A stretch of DNA of 64,000 bases from Symsagittifera roscoffensis (Eukaryota > Xenacoelomorpha > Acoela > Convolutidae): positions 41,924,153 to 41,988,152 of the forward strand of contig NC_087071.1 in assembly GCF_963678635.1 (NCBI RefSeq), given 5' to 3'. The position numbers and the translations under genes are program-made. Below are positions 20,056-30,610 of the stretch, one piece after another. Position 1 is the stretch's first letter. Each line of letters begins with the position of its first letter. Under the pieces are notes generated by a model. It was given only the letters and a program-made list of their open reading frames with translations. It was not told where the DNA came from and ran no database searches.

Positions 20056-22667
20056 GGATATTTACGTTTCAACACAATCTTTTTCTAAATTTTTCCGAAC
20101 AACATACAAATCCATCCCCTCGTACAGGACCTCAGTATTTATTAGTAACACACTATGATTGTGAAGAAATCGAACAAAAAACACTACACAAATACGCTAT
20201 AAACCAAGTAACACAATGCGAATCAGAACCACAAGCTATAGAAAGCACAAATGTAATAGCAACACTATAATCAAAAAAGCCCGATCAACAACATTAAAAG
20301 GATACAGGATTACAGCAACATTTTCGGAAAAGAAAGTACATTGCTCGCAAGTCTCAAACGGAAATAAAAACCGACTAGACCTCGAATCTGTCTATCAGAG
20401 TAATATAGAAGGATTACTACATCTCAGCCCTCAAGATTGTAAGAATGAACTTAGACGATTAAACTTAACACAAAACGACGGAACGAATAGAAAACTTGTA
20501 AATTTTCAAGTTTTCCCAGACTCAGCACATCAAGCAGAACTTGAAAAATAGGTCACATTAGAAGGTCACATTAGACTAGACAAAAATTTCCCCTTTCATG
20601 GAACACACGGAAGACTGACATACGATCTAGATGATAAACACTGGATACCACATATAAGTATCAATGATCCCTCAATATGTAAAGCAGATACAAAATTTAA
20701 AGGATAACAAGAAATAATGTTTTTTGATTGGAAAATACAACTTGAAAAAGTACAACTAACACGAGATTTAAAAGACGACACAATCCTTTATCAAGGCATT
20801 GGACTTCCTTGCAAAAATGACCAAGGATATTGCGATCCTACAAAACGCACACAAGCAACCATAGTATGGTTTCCTGAAGAAACCTGCACAGTCTTACAAG
20901 TCGCAAGAATATACGCTAGAATGATTAAGTTTCACCAAAAACATTTTTTTGAATCAATCCCATTTGAAAAAGTAAACCCAACTCAAAGAAGAAGTACTAA
21001 ATTTAGAAACATCCATAATATAAATAAAAGGACACGTTTTCAAATATATCACGAAACGCATGTAAATACAAAAACCCACTCTACAAAACACAATACTCCG
21101 AAATACTTGTTGAATACGACAAAGGTTTCGACATGACCACTGGAAAAATAAAATTTGACCCCTATGCAACCCATCACCTAATAAACGAAGACACATCATA
21201 CATCCCAGTGAACCTCCGCAAAAACGCAGGAAATCCTGGTGGAAGACTAGAACCATACGACAGTCAAAGCACACGTTTACAAGAACTATCACTAATGAAC
21301 AGTACTTATTCTGGCGCAATACATTATGAGACATTCTGGCGCACTTAGGTATGAGATTGGACTACACAATTCGTAGAATTTTCCAAGAAATATCCCTTTC
21401 TGAATTAGAAACACTCTATCAACTATGCGAATTAGAAAGAACACAAATTCTACAATCACTCGCATTAGCAGTTCTAAAAATACCATACGCAGGATATTTG
21501 TTATCCGGAAATAGATCAAATTTCCTTGACTATGAGGGAAACATTTTATGGTTTTATACTTGCACTAAAAAGTATCACCACTATATGTTTTTGAGGACAA
21601 ACGTTGTTACAAAAGAAACCCCATATTCTACAAAAATAAAGTACATTTTGTTGATACATTTTCAAGACGAACATTTTTTTAGGAAATCGCAGCCCCATGT
21701 GGATCAGAAAATAGCCACAACGTCGTACAATTAAACCCTGACGAAGAAAAATAATATCTACTTACACCATACCCTACACTCATGCAGCCACTAAAAAGTG
21801 TTCACCAGAAAGCATTCGAGCTATTGCTCGCAACTCAAATATCGATTTACAACCAATAGGTATATATTCTAAATCCGATTTACAACATCACATTAGAACA
21901 CAACAGTTTCAAGAACTACTAACACAAATGGACAATATACAACGATAATCAATAGACCAAAATTTACGAAAACTTGCAGAAACAGCAGGAATTTCAGATA
22001 TTTACGCACACAATTACAGCGGATACTTTAAAGAGGTCAAAGATTACATATATTTAAAAGGTGAAAAATATCGACCACAAGATATATCACCAACAATATT
22101 TTTAGTTTTGTAAATCTCAAAAACGAAGTTTTAGCCTTTCTAGGATGGCCATATTACATCTTAGAAAGATTGACTATCTTATACGCAATGTTTAATTTTA
22201 TTGGATTTCTTTTCTCATTACTAAAAGGAATCTATAACACATGCGCAATACATACACAAGTAAACCGACAAGCCAGCGTAGCAGGCATATTATTTGCAGG
22301 ATTTTTTGGAATATTTTCATCATCAATAAACAAAATCCTCCTAGATGCACAAATTAAAAAATATAATACAAAACTATCAACACATCCCAACACATACGAT
22401 GACTCAAACAATAATACAAACGCATTACCTACGGCACCCCATTTGCCAAGTCTACATCATAATCATCCACTATCTTTATTCTCACAAAATTTTCGAAACT
22501 TAGCAATCAAAAACCCCCTAAACTTAAGACCCAGCCACATACAAAGCCCCATCCAACATATAGTGACACAACACACTCCAATTGACGATACATACGAACA
22601 AATCACTGATCAGCCCCATACCACCACTTTTCAGTCTCAAAATAATCCTTTTTTTAGCCCACGATGA
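20043..22667 (+). pseudogene. env-like glycoprotein gene, copy B (multiple breaks)
   Basis: At least six successive segments in shifting frames: 20043-20270, about 20280-20551, 20552-21060, about 21060-21348, 21351-21734 and 21735-22667. Stops include TAG at 20549 and TAA at 20706. The ectodomain is Cys-containing; the fourth and fifth segments hold LMNSTYSGAIH, LETLYQLCELERTQILQSL, YAGYLLSGNRSNFLDYEG and LWFYTC. Later come YLLTPYPTLMQPLK and IGIYSKSDLQHHI. The end has two hydrophobic stretches (about 22176-22245 and 22284-22340) and a polar tail. The Cys/Gly order and the GIY-x-x-x-D-L/I block recall the class III-like glycoproteins of chuvirus-type viruses captured by some arthropod retroelements; this is memory-based inference. 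The role would be membrane fusion at entry. It is defective here. Confidence 0.6.
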
Positions 22668-24457
22668 GCAGACAAGTTGGATCACTCCACCGATCAAACT
22701 CCCACACTGCCAACCTCCAAAATCCACTACCTCTTATCCCACTTTTTGCTTTTCCGCCAACTGATTCACCACAAGCTAATACATCATCAGGCATGAATTC
22801 TGACACTATCTCAGATATCACAATTTTTACAACAATTTCACAATTCAATAATTCTGATATTGAAACCCCCGATGAGTTCGCCGATTCCGAACCATCCCTT
22901 TCTACACATACCCCGACCAGCTCAACAACCTTCTCAAAGTCCCCTTTTCGACCTATACAATCCCATATCCAACATACATCTCCCTAAACTCCTTCTCAAG
23001 TAACCTCAACATACTCTCCATTCAATAATGAACGCTCCACCAACAACTCCCGATAATATTCAAATTTCCGAAGAACTAGATAATTTCATAACACTCCAAC
23101 AACAATTCCTATCTCCCCACACCCTAACTAATCACCAATTATCATCAACAATAACATCATCAAATCCACCAACACCCACACCAATTTCAGATTTTACTCT
23201 CCATCATTAGCTCATTCATCCACTTCAACAGAATCATCCAGTAGTACTAACCGTGCTTATAGAACTTTTAAACGTAAATTCCCTAATCACGCATTCCCAT
23301 CCAAACCCGGAACCGCCCGAAAATATATCAACCATCCAGACCACACCAATACTACGAATTTTCTTCAAATAACCCTACCTTTATTTCCCCAATATACACT
23401 AAATCAATCCGACTCTAACCCTGAACCACGTCACTTTGTAGATGAACATGTATTAATACCCACACTTCATTGGACAGCTTATTATAATTTCACTAACCCC
23501 CTTACGCTACCACTCTATAACACGACTATCGATATTGAAAGGAATAAAGACGAATTGTTCAGATTCACCACAGCACTCACTCCCCGACAATTTACATACG
23601 TAGGATATAAAAAATTACTATAAACATTCACTGCACCCCGCGCTAACGACTACTCAATTGAATATTACGATAATAACATCATCGAATCTAATCAAGACCA
23701 ATATCTTGACGACGATAAAATCGCAAATCCACAAATCACAGAAAAGTTTTTTATTAAATCATCATACATATTCACACTTAACATACTAGATAAAAAGCAT
23801 GATCACATTATTTCAGAAGCACTATCAGACATCCAAGCGTATGAATCCTTTCACGAAAAATTTCAAACATTTTCACTAACCTTTCACTTCCTGACACCAA
23901 AAGAACGCAATTTGCACTGCTCACACGACATCATGTTGAGATCCAAGCAAACACATACTTATACTTATTATCGCTTTATCCAAAATCATTTTCTTTTACA
24001 CACACCATCACGACAACCTCACCACAGATTTCAGTTCATTAATTCCAAATACAGCTCACCATTTTTTCTAAACTTCACGTATTGCATTAAAAATACTAAC
24101 TTCCAAGATATCCTCCGGAATTATGATCCCGTCACTCAAATGTATATATTTTGTCCTCTCACGAAGACCTTCAACGACGAAAAATCCCGACCTCTGATCA
24201 TTCCGCATGAATATATTCAACCCAAAGAATTACCCATTTTAGAAATCATCCATAAAACTGATTACAATCATAAAATTTATAATCTAATCCAGAACACACC
24301 TCATGAAATTTTAGTAGGCACCGAAGAACTAAAAACTCTAAAAGCACTGCAATTGCTTTGACCACTGCTGCAAACTAAAAATATAATACGCATACTAGCA
24401 AAACTCTCAGACGCTATTCACGACATTTTACCTCACGACTTTTTCCCAGACAACTAA
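22664..24457 (+). pseudogene. Last accessory ORF, conserved in copies B and C, no known family
   Basis: Starts at ATG 22664, overlapping the env stop as ATGA. Readable in pieces: 22664-22987, 23028-23210, about 23212-23623, 23624-23911, 23912-24361 and on to TAA at 24455. The first third is Pro/Ser/Thr-rich (PPTDSPQANTSSGMNSD). Then comes a basic patch NRAYRTFKRKFPN that could bind nucleic acid or direct nuclear import. The remainder looks like a folded domain: FVDEHVLIPTLHWTAYYNFT, RNLHCSHDIMLRSKQTHTY, LRNYDPVTQMYIFC, IPHEYIQPKELPILEIIH, ending AIHDILPHDFFPDN. Copy C carries the same blocks at 60917-62580. About 600 codons in total. I do not recognise the family. Confidence 0.65.
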
Positions 24458-24991
24458 ACGTATTTATGAATTTAATAATTATCAAACTAACTAATTCAAA
24501 AAAGAACTAACCATTTTATTCAGTAATTTGTATTAACTTTAGTCTTCACATCACGATCACCTTCAAAACAAGAAAATACAAATAAAAATATAAACTCTGT
24601 TTTCCATTTTAAACTCTATTAAACCAACAGCAGTAAATGATGCAGTAAAAGTTAATTCAAACTAGTAAATTCATTTCTAAATTGTTTCCCCAAATGTAGT
24701 AAATTTAAATACGATGAAAATCAATATTTACTTCTCAATCCCAAAAGCAAAAAAATTTAATCTTAAAAGCAGTAAATTCATACAAATGAAATGCAGTACT
24801 AACCTTTTCTATAACTTCTGTTGAACCGCACAGAAATTCTATCCACAATCGCACAGCTCGCCCAAGAAGAGTTGTTTAAAATAATGAATTCAAGTTTTAA
24901 ATTTGCACTAACAACAACCCAAACAAGCAAAAACAAGTTTCCACTTTTCTTTTAAGCCGATTAGAATGGAATTATCAAATAACCAAACTAA

Positions 24992-25372
24992 TCAACGCAG
25001 CTTACTAAACACCATAAGCACTAAACTAACAGCATGACTAGGAGAAGAAAACCCACGGTACCAAACCGGATTAAACCAGCTTAAAACTGGATAAATTATT
25101 CTTTTGAAGACTATTACCAAGTCTAAAAAAGAAACAATAAAACACCAAAAGGTCGCAAGACAAACCCAAACCAAAACCAAGTTGATTTTTGAGAAAAGGA
25201 CACAACCAACGAAACAAAAGGAAAACAAAAAATAGTATAACATAAAAGTTAACACAAAACAGGACCCCTTAAAAACCAGCACGAAATCATACTCCCCTTC
25301 CTGGCCTAACCCACCAGAGAGGATGTCCTGAGCATGCTCTATAGCCGGCCTAACCCACCGTGCTACATCCAC
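24992..25372 (-). other. Antisense hydrophobic ORF over the 3' region
   Basis: 126 codons starting MDVARWVRP with two or three hydrophobic stretches (e.g. VLTFMLYYFLFSF) and VFKRIIYPVLSWF. In copy C the same DNA on its antisense strand gives a 75-codon ORF (60063-60290) that also ends VFKRIIYPVLSWF but is out of frame with the start. Homology of the DNA explains most of this; coding is doubtful. Confidence 0.25.
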
Positions 25373-25380
25373 GCTTTATG
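25300..25380 (+). promoter_or_regulatory. Conserved 3' block: paired GGCCTAACCCACC repeats around a palindrome
   Basis: GGCCTAACCCACC occurs at 25303-25315 and 25347-25359, 44 bases apart, with the palindrome GAGCATGCTC between them. Copy C has the same arrangement and the same 44-base spacing (60046-60058 and 60002-60014 on the opposite strand, one changed base or two in the second). It is much better conserved than the surrounding 3' region. Candidate roles are an enhancer, a transport or packaging element, or a host-factor site. Confidence 0.55.
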
Positions 25381-26060
25381 ACTACATCACTATTTTTGAC
25401 AAGAGGTACTCAAGTGTGAGTAACTCTTAAAAATAACTGAACTAAAACTAAAACGCTTGTGCGAAAACAATTAATCAAAATCATAAACAAAAAACTAGAA
25501 TTAACAAAATTTTATAAATTGTAAATTATAATATACAGTGCATAGATCACGAACAACTACAAAAACGACTCGAGCATCCAAAGACTAGACGACCCCATCA
25601 CACTCAACCTACAGAATGGCTAAATACAACTGACATGCCGCTCACAATCATGACTCATAAAGGATTTAGAGTACGACTTGACTTCGCAGAAAAGGACTTC
25701 ATTGAATCAGACCAATGACCACCTCGATGTTCAAGTATACGTACAGATCCGAGTTACAATGCATCCCCTCCAAACACGATCTTCACGCCATTCCCAAACC
25801 AGATCGAAACACAGTTCTCCACAACCAATCAAGAACAGACTATCATAGCAAACCATCTTGAAATCATATTGATTTCTTAGACAGTCAAAGTCTTTATCAA
25901 ACGATAACTAATAACTTCCTATCGATGACTCCAACTTTCTGGAGCTTTCTTCTCCAAGAACAAAACATGAAATGATGCTCGCCAAATAACAACGACCAAC
26001 ATCCCTCCTTCATTACAGATAGAAGATCTAAGATTCAAAACTCTGTAAACCCCGGATGCG

Positions 26061-26469
26061 TGGAACCAGATATAAACTATATTTATTATTGGTAATAAAT
26101 TGGATATTTTATCTCTATAAAATATTTAATATTAACCAATCACGATCCATCTAACTAACAACCTACTTATTTGTAAGTGCTGAAATTAGTTGTAATTTCA
26201 GCCCCGGAGAGATTTGAATTTAACTTAGAAATTAGTTATCTCTCCAAGAGAACTTTAGCAATCGCAATAAGCCAGTATACTCTAGATCTATTGAGCCTAG
26301 CAGAGACCAGTTAAACACCCTGAGACTAGTAGATATAAGAGTAAGATTAGGATCGGTATTAAAAAAAGAAGTTTCACGAATCTATCCGGCCGAAAATAAG
26401 ATAGCGTGACGAGCAGACGGTGTAACCTATCCGAAATTACTCTATGAGTTAAACCTCGAATCTTACTCA
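26061..26469 (+). repeat. 3' LTR of copy B
   Basis: Begins TGGAACCAGATATAAAC and ends TCTTACTCA. Compared with the 5' LTR it has about 20-25 substitutions and a 3-base deletion, with a cluster of changes near 26368-26378. The palindrome at 26177-26204 has two mismatches. Confidence 0.93.
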
Positions 26470-26473
26470 CAAA
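26470..26473 (+). other. Target site duplication, right copy (CAAA)
   Basis: Repeats the CAAA at 7175-7178. The host arm continues with TATGAAAACTGG, as in the uninterrupted relative at 6440-6640. Confidence 0.75.
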
Positions 26474-26955
26474 TATGAAAACTGGTTGCGTTTTGTTATA
26501 CGCAGAGCTAGAGATTTTAATTTAGGAGAAGTCGTTGACCCTTTTCTCAACTTTTCCTTTATTCTTCCATTTTTTGTTTTGCAGCATCTCGTAGATGTTG
26601 CTCTAAACTTCTATGGTTCGAGATGACTTAATAACGCGCTACTTTCTGTGCGTTTTCCTCGCTATTTTAAACCTAAGAATAAGACAATGTACGTATCGCG
26701 GATGTTTTCAGCAATTTTACTAATCTGCTATACCGAGGGACATTCGTTGGTTTTTTCCTGTCAAAAACAGTGCTTAGTATGACAAAAAAATTGTTTCCAA
26801 AAATATTTTTTCTTGTTGAAAATTCGGAAACAAATTGGACAAAATACAATTCTGATAGCCTACTTCAGCATACAATTTGACTAGTCACAGTTGTATGCTG
26901 ACCCAAACAAATTTCTGAGGTTGTTAACTCATTTACGATTATGAGCCTACCCGTA
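26474..26955 (+). repeat. Host direct repeat, first unit
   Basis: Similar along most of its length to 27430-27925 (e.g. TTATACGCAGAG, TTTTTCCTGTCAAAAACAG, TATGCTGAC-C-CAAA, GAGCCTAC). It is the continuation of the arm that copy B interrupted, so before insertion the repeat began near 7100. No coding sequence. Confidence 0.7.
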
Positions 26956-27394
26956 CTGACAAAAACGGAATAGGATTGAACAAAAATTTGACCCAAATCA
27001 ATTTCAAATGGTCTAAATTTCATTTTTGCCAGTTTTAATATGTGTAGAAGAATTAGAGGGATTAAAACGAGTTAAAATGGATTTATATTGATTTTTCTTA
27101 TTCGATTTTCACCAGTACTAATTTTGCGTTGATGTATTCATAACCCTTTTTTCCGTTTTACATCCATAGCGTATAGTAGCATAAAAAAGACCAAATTGTT
27201 TTCAATTTATCAATAACATTCTGTGATTTCCTTGCAGATTTTGAGATCAAAATCTGGTTTATAAAGACCCTGATCCCGTTTCATTTTATAAGTATTTTCA
27301 TTCAAAACTTTTTATGATTTGGTTACATATTCTTGCAATCAAAACTAGAGTTTAACTAGCTCTAACTATATAAGGATATAGAAACTCAGTTTTT

Positions 27395-27925
27395 TTATTT
27401 TTGTTTTCTTTTTTCTTTCGCAGTAGAGATGAATTCAATTATGAACTCTGGTTGGTTCCATTCTGTTATACACAGAGTTAAACTTTGATTTTAGGATGAG
27501 TCGGTGACCCTAAATTCAAAATTTTCCATATTCTTTCATTTATTTGCTTTGCAACATCTTCGAGATATTTTGCAAAATTTCTATTATTTGAGGTGACTCA
27601 ATCCCTTGCTAATTCCTTTGCGTTCTCTTCTCTGTTTTAAACCTAAAAATTAGACACTGGACGCGTCGCTGATTTTTTTTCCCAGCTGCATCCTCACTGC
27701 TCTGCCGAAGAACATCTGTTGGTTTTTCCTGTCAAAAACAGCGTTTTGTATGACAACAAGTGTTGCTGTCAATAAAAACAATTCTGTTGAAACTTTGGAA
27801 ACAGTACTGTCGAAATAAAATTCTGATACGCTACTTGAGCATATAGTTTGACTGCTGATATTTGTATGCTGACACAAATAAGTTTTTGAGGTTCTCAGCT
27901 GATTCATGAATATAAGCCTACGTAA
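27395..27925 (+). repeat. Host direct repeat, second unit
   Basis: Diverged copy of 7141-7178 plus 26474-26955, in the same orientation and about 940 bases downstream of the first unit. It also shows no element at the position where copy B sits in the first unit. Confidence 0.7.
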
Positions 27926-28461
27926 TTGTTTTTATGTTGAACAAGTTTTGAAGCAATTTCTTCTAGTAAAAAAACAGTCAATACTAGCGAAGCAAACGGA
28001 AAATATGAACTGAGCATTTGTTGATAAAGACTACTACAAAATTGTTCTGGTCATTTGTATGTTTAGTCGTAACTTTTAGTTTTAATTAATAAAAGATCAT
28101 GCCGGGTTACAAACTCTGAAGAGATCCTTTGGTTTCCTATCAGGAAGTTAAAAAGTTCATGACAACCCTCGGTTTCTTGCCAGGAACCATTCAGAAATTC
28201 TGCTTGAAAGTCTAAGGTATGCTTTTAAAACCGTTGAATAAAGTTCGTTTGAAGTGTAATTTTTTTCCTTATCTGTGTTATTTGCCGTAAATTTGATACC
28301 AGACTGAGCGGAAAAATAACATATGCCAGTTAAATCTCATAGTTGAAAACAGTTTCTTTTTAGTTTCTTTCGAAAAACACTTTGAAAAAAGTTTTGTGTA
28401 TAATTTTTTTTACTTAGAAAAACAGGTGCTTGTTTTCTTTTTTCTCCTTAAAAGAAGATAC
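27926..28461. other. AT-rich stretch, nothing recognised
   Basis: No coding signal or repeat that I can support. Confidence 0.4.
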
Positions 28462-28690
28462 TTTCCAAATGCCCCGCCTGTGAGTTTACCGGCAGTCTTG
28501 TGTTAGGATAAAAGTCAACACTCATCTAAAATTGAGGCAGGGGTACACTTGGACAACTCTGAAAAAATCTGTCTATTGTTATATATCAAAAAAACTTTGC
28601 AGGTGCCCGGTATGTGAGTCCGCGGGCAGTATTGTGTCCGGTTGTGAGTTCGCGACCAACCAATATCAAATTGGGGCTTCACTGGGATGC
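28462..28690 (+). repeat. Duplicated Cys-rich exon-like sequence
   Basis: Two related blocks, 28462-28550 and 28598-28690. The second follows an acceptor-like AACTTTGCAG and reads CPVCESAGSIVSGCEFATN and on to LGCFK, open. The first reads CPACEFTGSLVLG and then stops. Cys-x2-Cys plus further Cys suggests an extracellular repeat module, but I cannot name the family. It may be an exon with a dead upstream duplicate. Confidence 0.35.
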
Positions 28691-29145
28691 TTTAAAATGT
28701 TGAGTTCGTTTCTATATTGGAAAGATCGAATCAAGTTTTTAAATAGAACAACTCAAAAGTTTTTTTGTTCGTTTTGTGTTCAATTCATATGATTCGTTTT
28801 TAGGATACTTTTTTTTCAGTTCTTTCTCTTTCTTTTTCAAGTTGTTCATTCATCAAGAACAACAGAAAACATTTTTTAAAAATTAGGCGATCTAACTAAA
28901 AACGAAGGACAAGGAAGTAGTATATGTAATCTGTTGAACTAACTTTAGTTGTTCATTTGAACTGCACAAGCCAACATTATCACGCAACAAACATATTTTT
29001 TGGAACAATTTCTGAAAAAAAAATTACAAAATTTAACCCTCAGGGAGTAATCCGCTCGCTTTCGAAAAATTTTGATGAGCTGCAAGTTTTGGTTCACATT
29101 CTAAGTAAATGCCAGTGGCAATATGTTTAACGAAGACTGCAAAAA

Positions 29146-29457
29146 ATGACCAAGGTAGTAAGGTTTTCAACATTGAGGGCTTTAAAATATTTGAAAAAAG
29201 CTGGAAAAAAAGGAAAAGCGATTGGTGTTTCTATACGAGAAGACCAAAAGTACACTGTTATAGGCAAAGCAGCGGATATTAACCATGTTCAGGTCTTAAC
29301 CATTGCACTTAATTCACAAAACTGTCGTACTTTTTCATCAGTAGTTTATGTTCCACTCACATCAACAAACAGAAAAAACACAGATTCAAATGACTCTCTA
29401 ATGCTGACACCAGAAGCAAAACACATTGTGTGTGGTGATTTTGTGATTTTAAAATAG
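29146..29457 (+). CDS. Unrecognised 103-codon ORF
   Basis: ATG-to-stop ORF with balanced composition, unusual in this AT-rich neighbourhood: basic start (LKYLKKAGKKGKAIGVSI), then mixed Ser/Thr/Val. No motif recognised. It lies about 0.7 kb upstream of a LINE-type RT fragment in the same orientation, so it could be part of that element; it could also be chance. Confidence 0.25.
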   Translation: MTKVVRFSTLRALKYLKKAGKKGKAIGVSIREDQKYTVIGKAADINHVQVLTIALNSQNCRTFSSVVYVPLTSTNRKNTDSNDSLMLTPEAKHIVCGDFVILK

Positions 29458-30114
29458 CTAAAATACAAAAAAAATTGATTGAATTGAGAAAATTTTTTCG
29501 ACAAATAGTTTTTTTGCTGAACTTGGACCAACTCACGAAAGAAACCAACCAATCGAAAACTTGTCTATGTTTTTAGAGCAGCTATGACGGATATAAAGAA
29601 ATTAAGTGAACATTTTAACAGATTACTGCGCTGTTAAACTTACGAACGTTGCAGAAAATCAGAAAGATTTTGTTGAACCGCTAGCGACCAGAATGTGGCC
29701 AAATCTCGAAAATCCAAAAACTAAAAAGCTAATAATTAAGGCTATTTATAATCAAGTAACAAAAAAATGCAGATTTTTGATGAAAATAGATCAATAACGC
29801 TTTTCAGGAGCTGCAAAGAATTATTGTAGGGAATCTCATAAACTTTGTTCAAGTATATCAAAAAGAACTCAAAAGTGAACACATTAGTTTTGGCTATGTA
29901 ACCAGGTTTAAAATGATGCCGCTAAAAAATTGTCTGAAACAAATATATAACCGTAGTTGCATTTCTGAAAACAGAAAAATTATGAAAAGCAGAATAAACT
30001 GGAGAAAAGCTATAATTATAGCAAAATAAAAAATAGCTACTAAAAGAATTTGAAAAAAAAATCAGCGAAAGCGGATTATCAAAACTTTTAAATTTTTAAA
30101 CGAAAGTAAACGAG

Positions 30115-30610
30115 AAAATGCCAGGAAATTAAAATAAGCTTACAGTAAATGCGGATAAAACAAAACCTTAATTTTCAGCAAGTCTAACAGGAAAAAAATT
30201 AAACCTCCAAACTATTAACTTAAGTGATCAACCAATTGAGCAGAAAAAAAAACGTTTTCGATATCTTGAACATTTTATAGATAAACTGCTGAACTTCGAT
30301 TCGGAAATTTTGCAGAAGTTTGTTTAGGTTTAACGGAAAATTGTTTCGCGGAAATTCGTTTATGTTGAGAAAGTTTCTTCAGACAAAGCACATTGTAACA
30401 ATTTATAAAAAGAATTTTCGCGCTACCTATTTAAAAGCATGGAATTTTGGCTGACCTATCCAGAAAAGAAGAACAAAAAAATAATTTTAGATCAAACAGT
30501 GAAGCGCTTGTTCAGGATCATCTTAAGAGCACGTAAAAACCAATCAATCCAAAATCAAGGTTTGAAAAAATATTTTTTTTGCGAAGGAGCTCCATTTGTA
30601 TGAAGAAGTG
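30115..30610 (+). pseudogene. Non-LTR retrotransposon RT fragment (C-terminal part)
   Basis: LTVNADKTKP, then a stop, then FSAS resembles the 'L-x-V-N-x-x-K-T-x' motif of LINE RTs. FRYLEHFIDKLLNFDSEI matches the 'F-x-YLG-x-x-I/F' block that follows it. Downstream in another frame AWNFG/LTYPEKK and TVKRLFRIILRARKNQ resemble the region after the RT where 'R-x-x-R-I-I' helices occur. Stops and frameshifts throughout. Too short to place in a clade. Confidence 0.5.

Larger units (their letters stand above)
24458..26060 (+). other. Long 3' non-coding region, copy B
   Basis: About 1.6 kb without a sense gene. Parts match the 3' region of copy C, notably 25030-25100 and 25300-25380, so it is inherited, not an insertion. 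Just before the 3' LTR it reads AAACCCCGGATGCG; copy C has AAACCCCGGATGGG in the same place. No long purine run of the usual polypurine-tract kind is present there. The antisense strand holds a 126-codon hydrophobic ORF (24992-25372). Confidence 0.65.
7179..26469 (+). mobile_element. Copy B: complete 19.3-kb Ty3/gypsy-type retroelement with env-like and extra genes
   Basis: Bounded by LTRs of 412 and 409 bp that begin TGGAACC and end ACTCA, flanked by CAAA on both sides, with a primer-site-like sequence two bases inside the 5' LTR. Internal order is leader ORF, gag with CCHC knuckle, protease with DSGA, RT with YLDD, RNase H, integrase (HHCC, DDE, GPY), accessory ORF, env-like ORF, accessory ORF, long 3' non-coding region. 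Integrase after RNase H is the Ty3/gypsy order. Usual gypsy elements are 5-9 kb; this one is more than twice that through a long leader, three genes after pol and a 1.6-kb 3' region. Every gene has frameshifts or stops. By eye the LTRs differ by about 20-25 substitutions and one 3-base indel, so the insertion is not recent. Confidence 0.93.
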
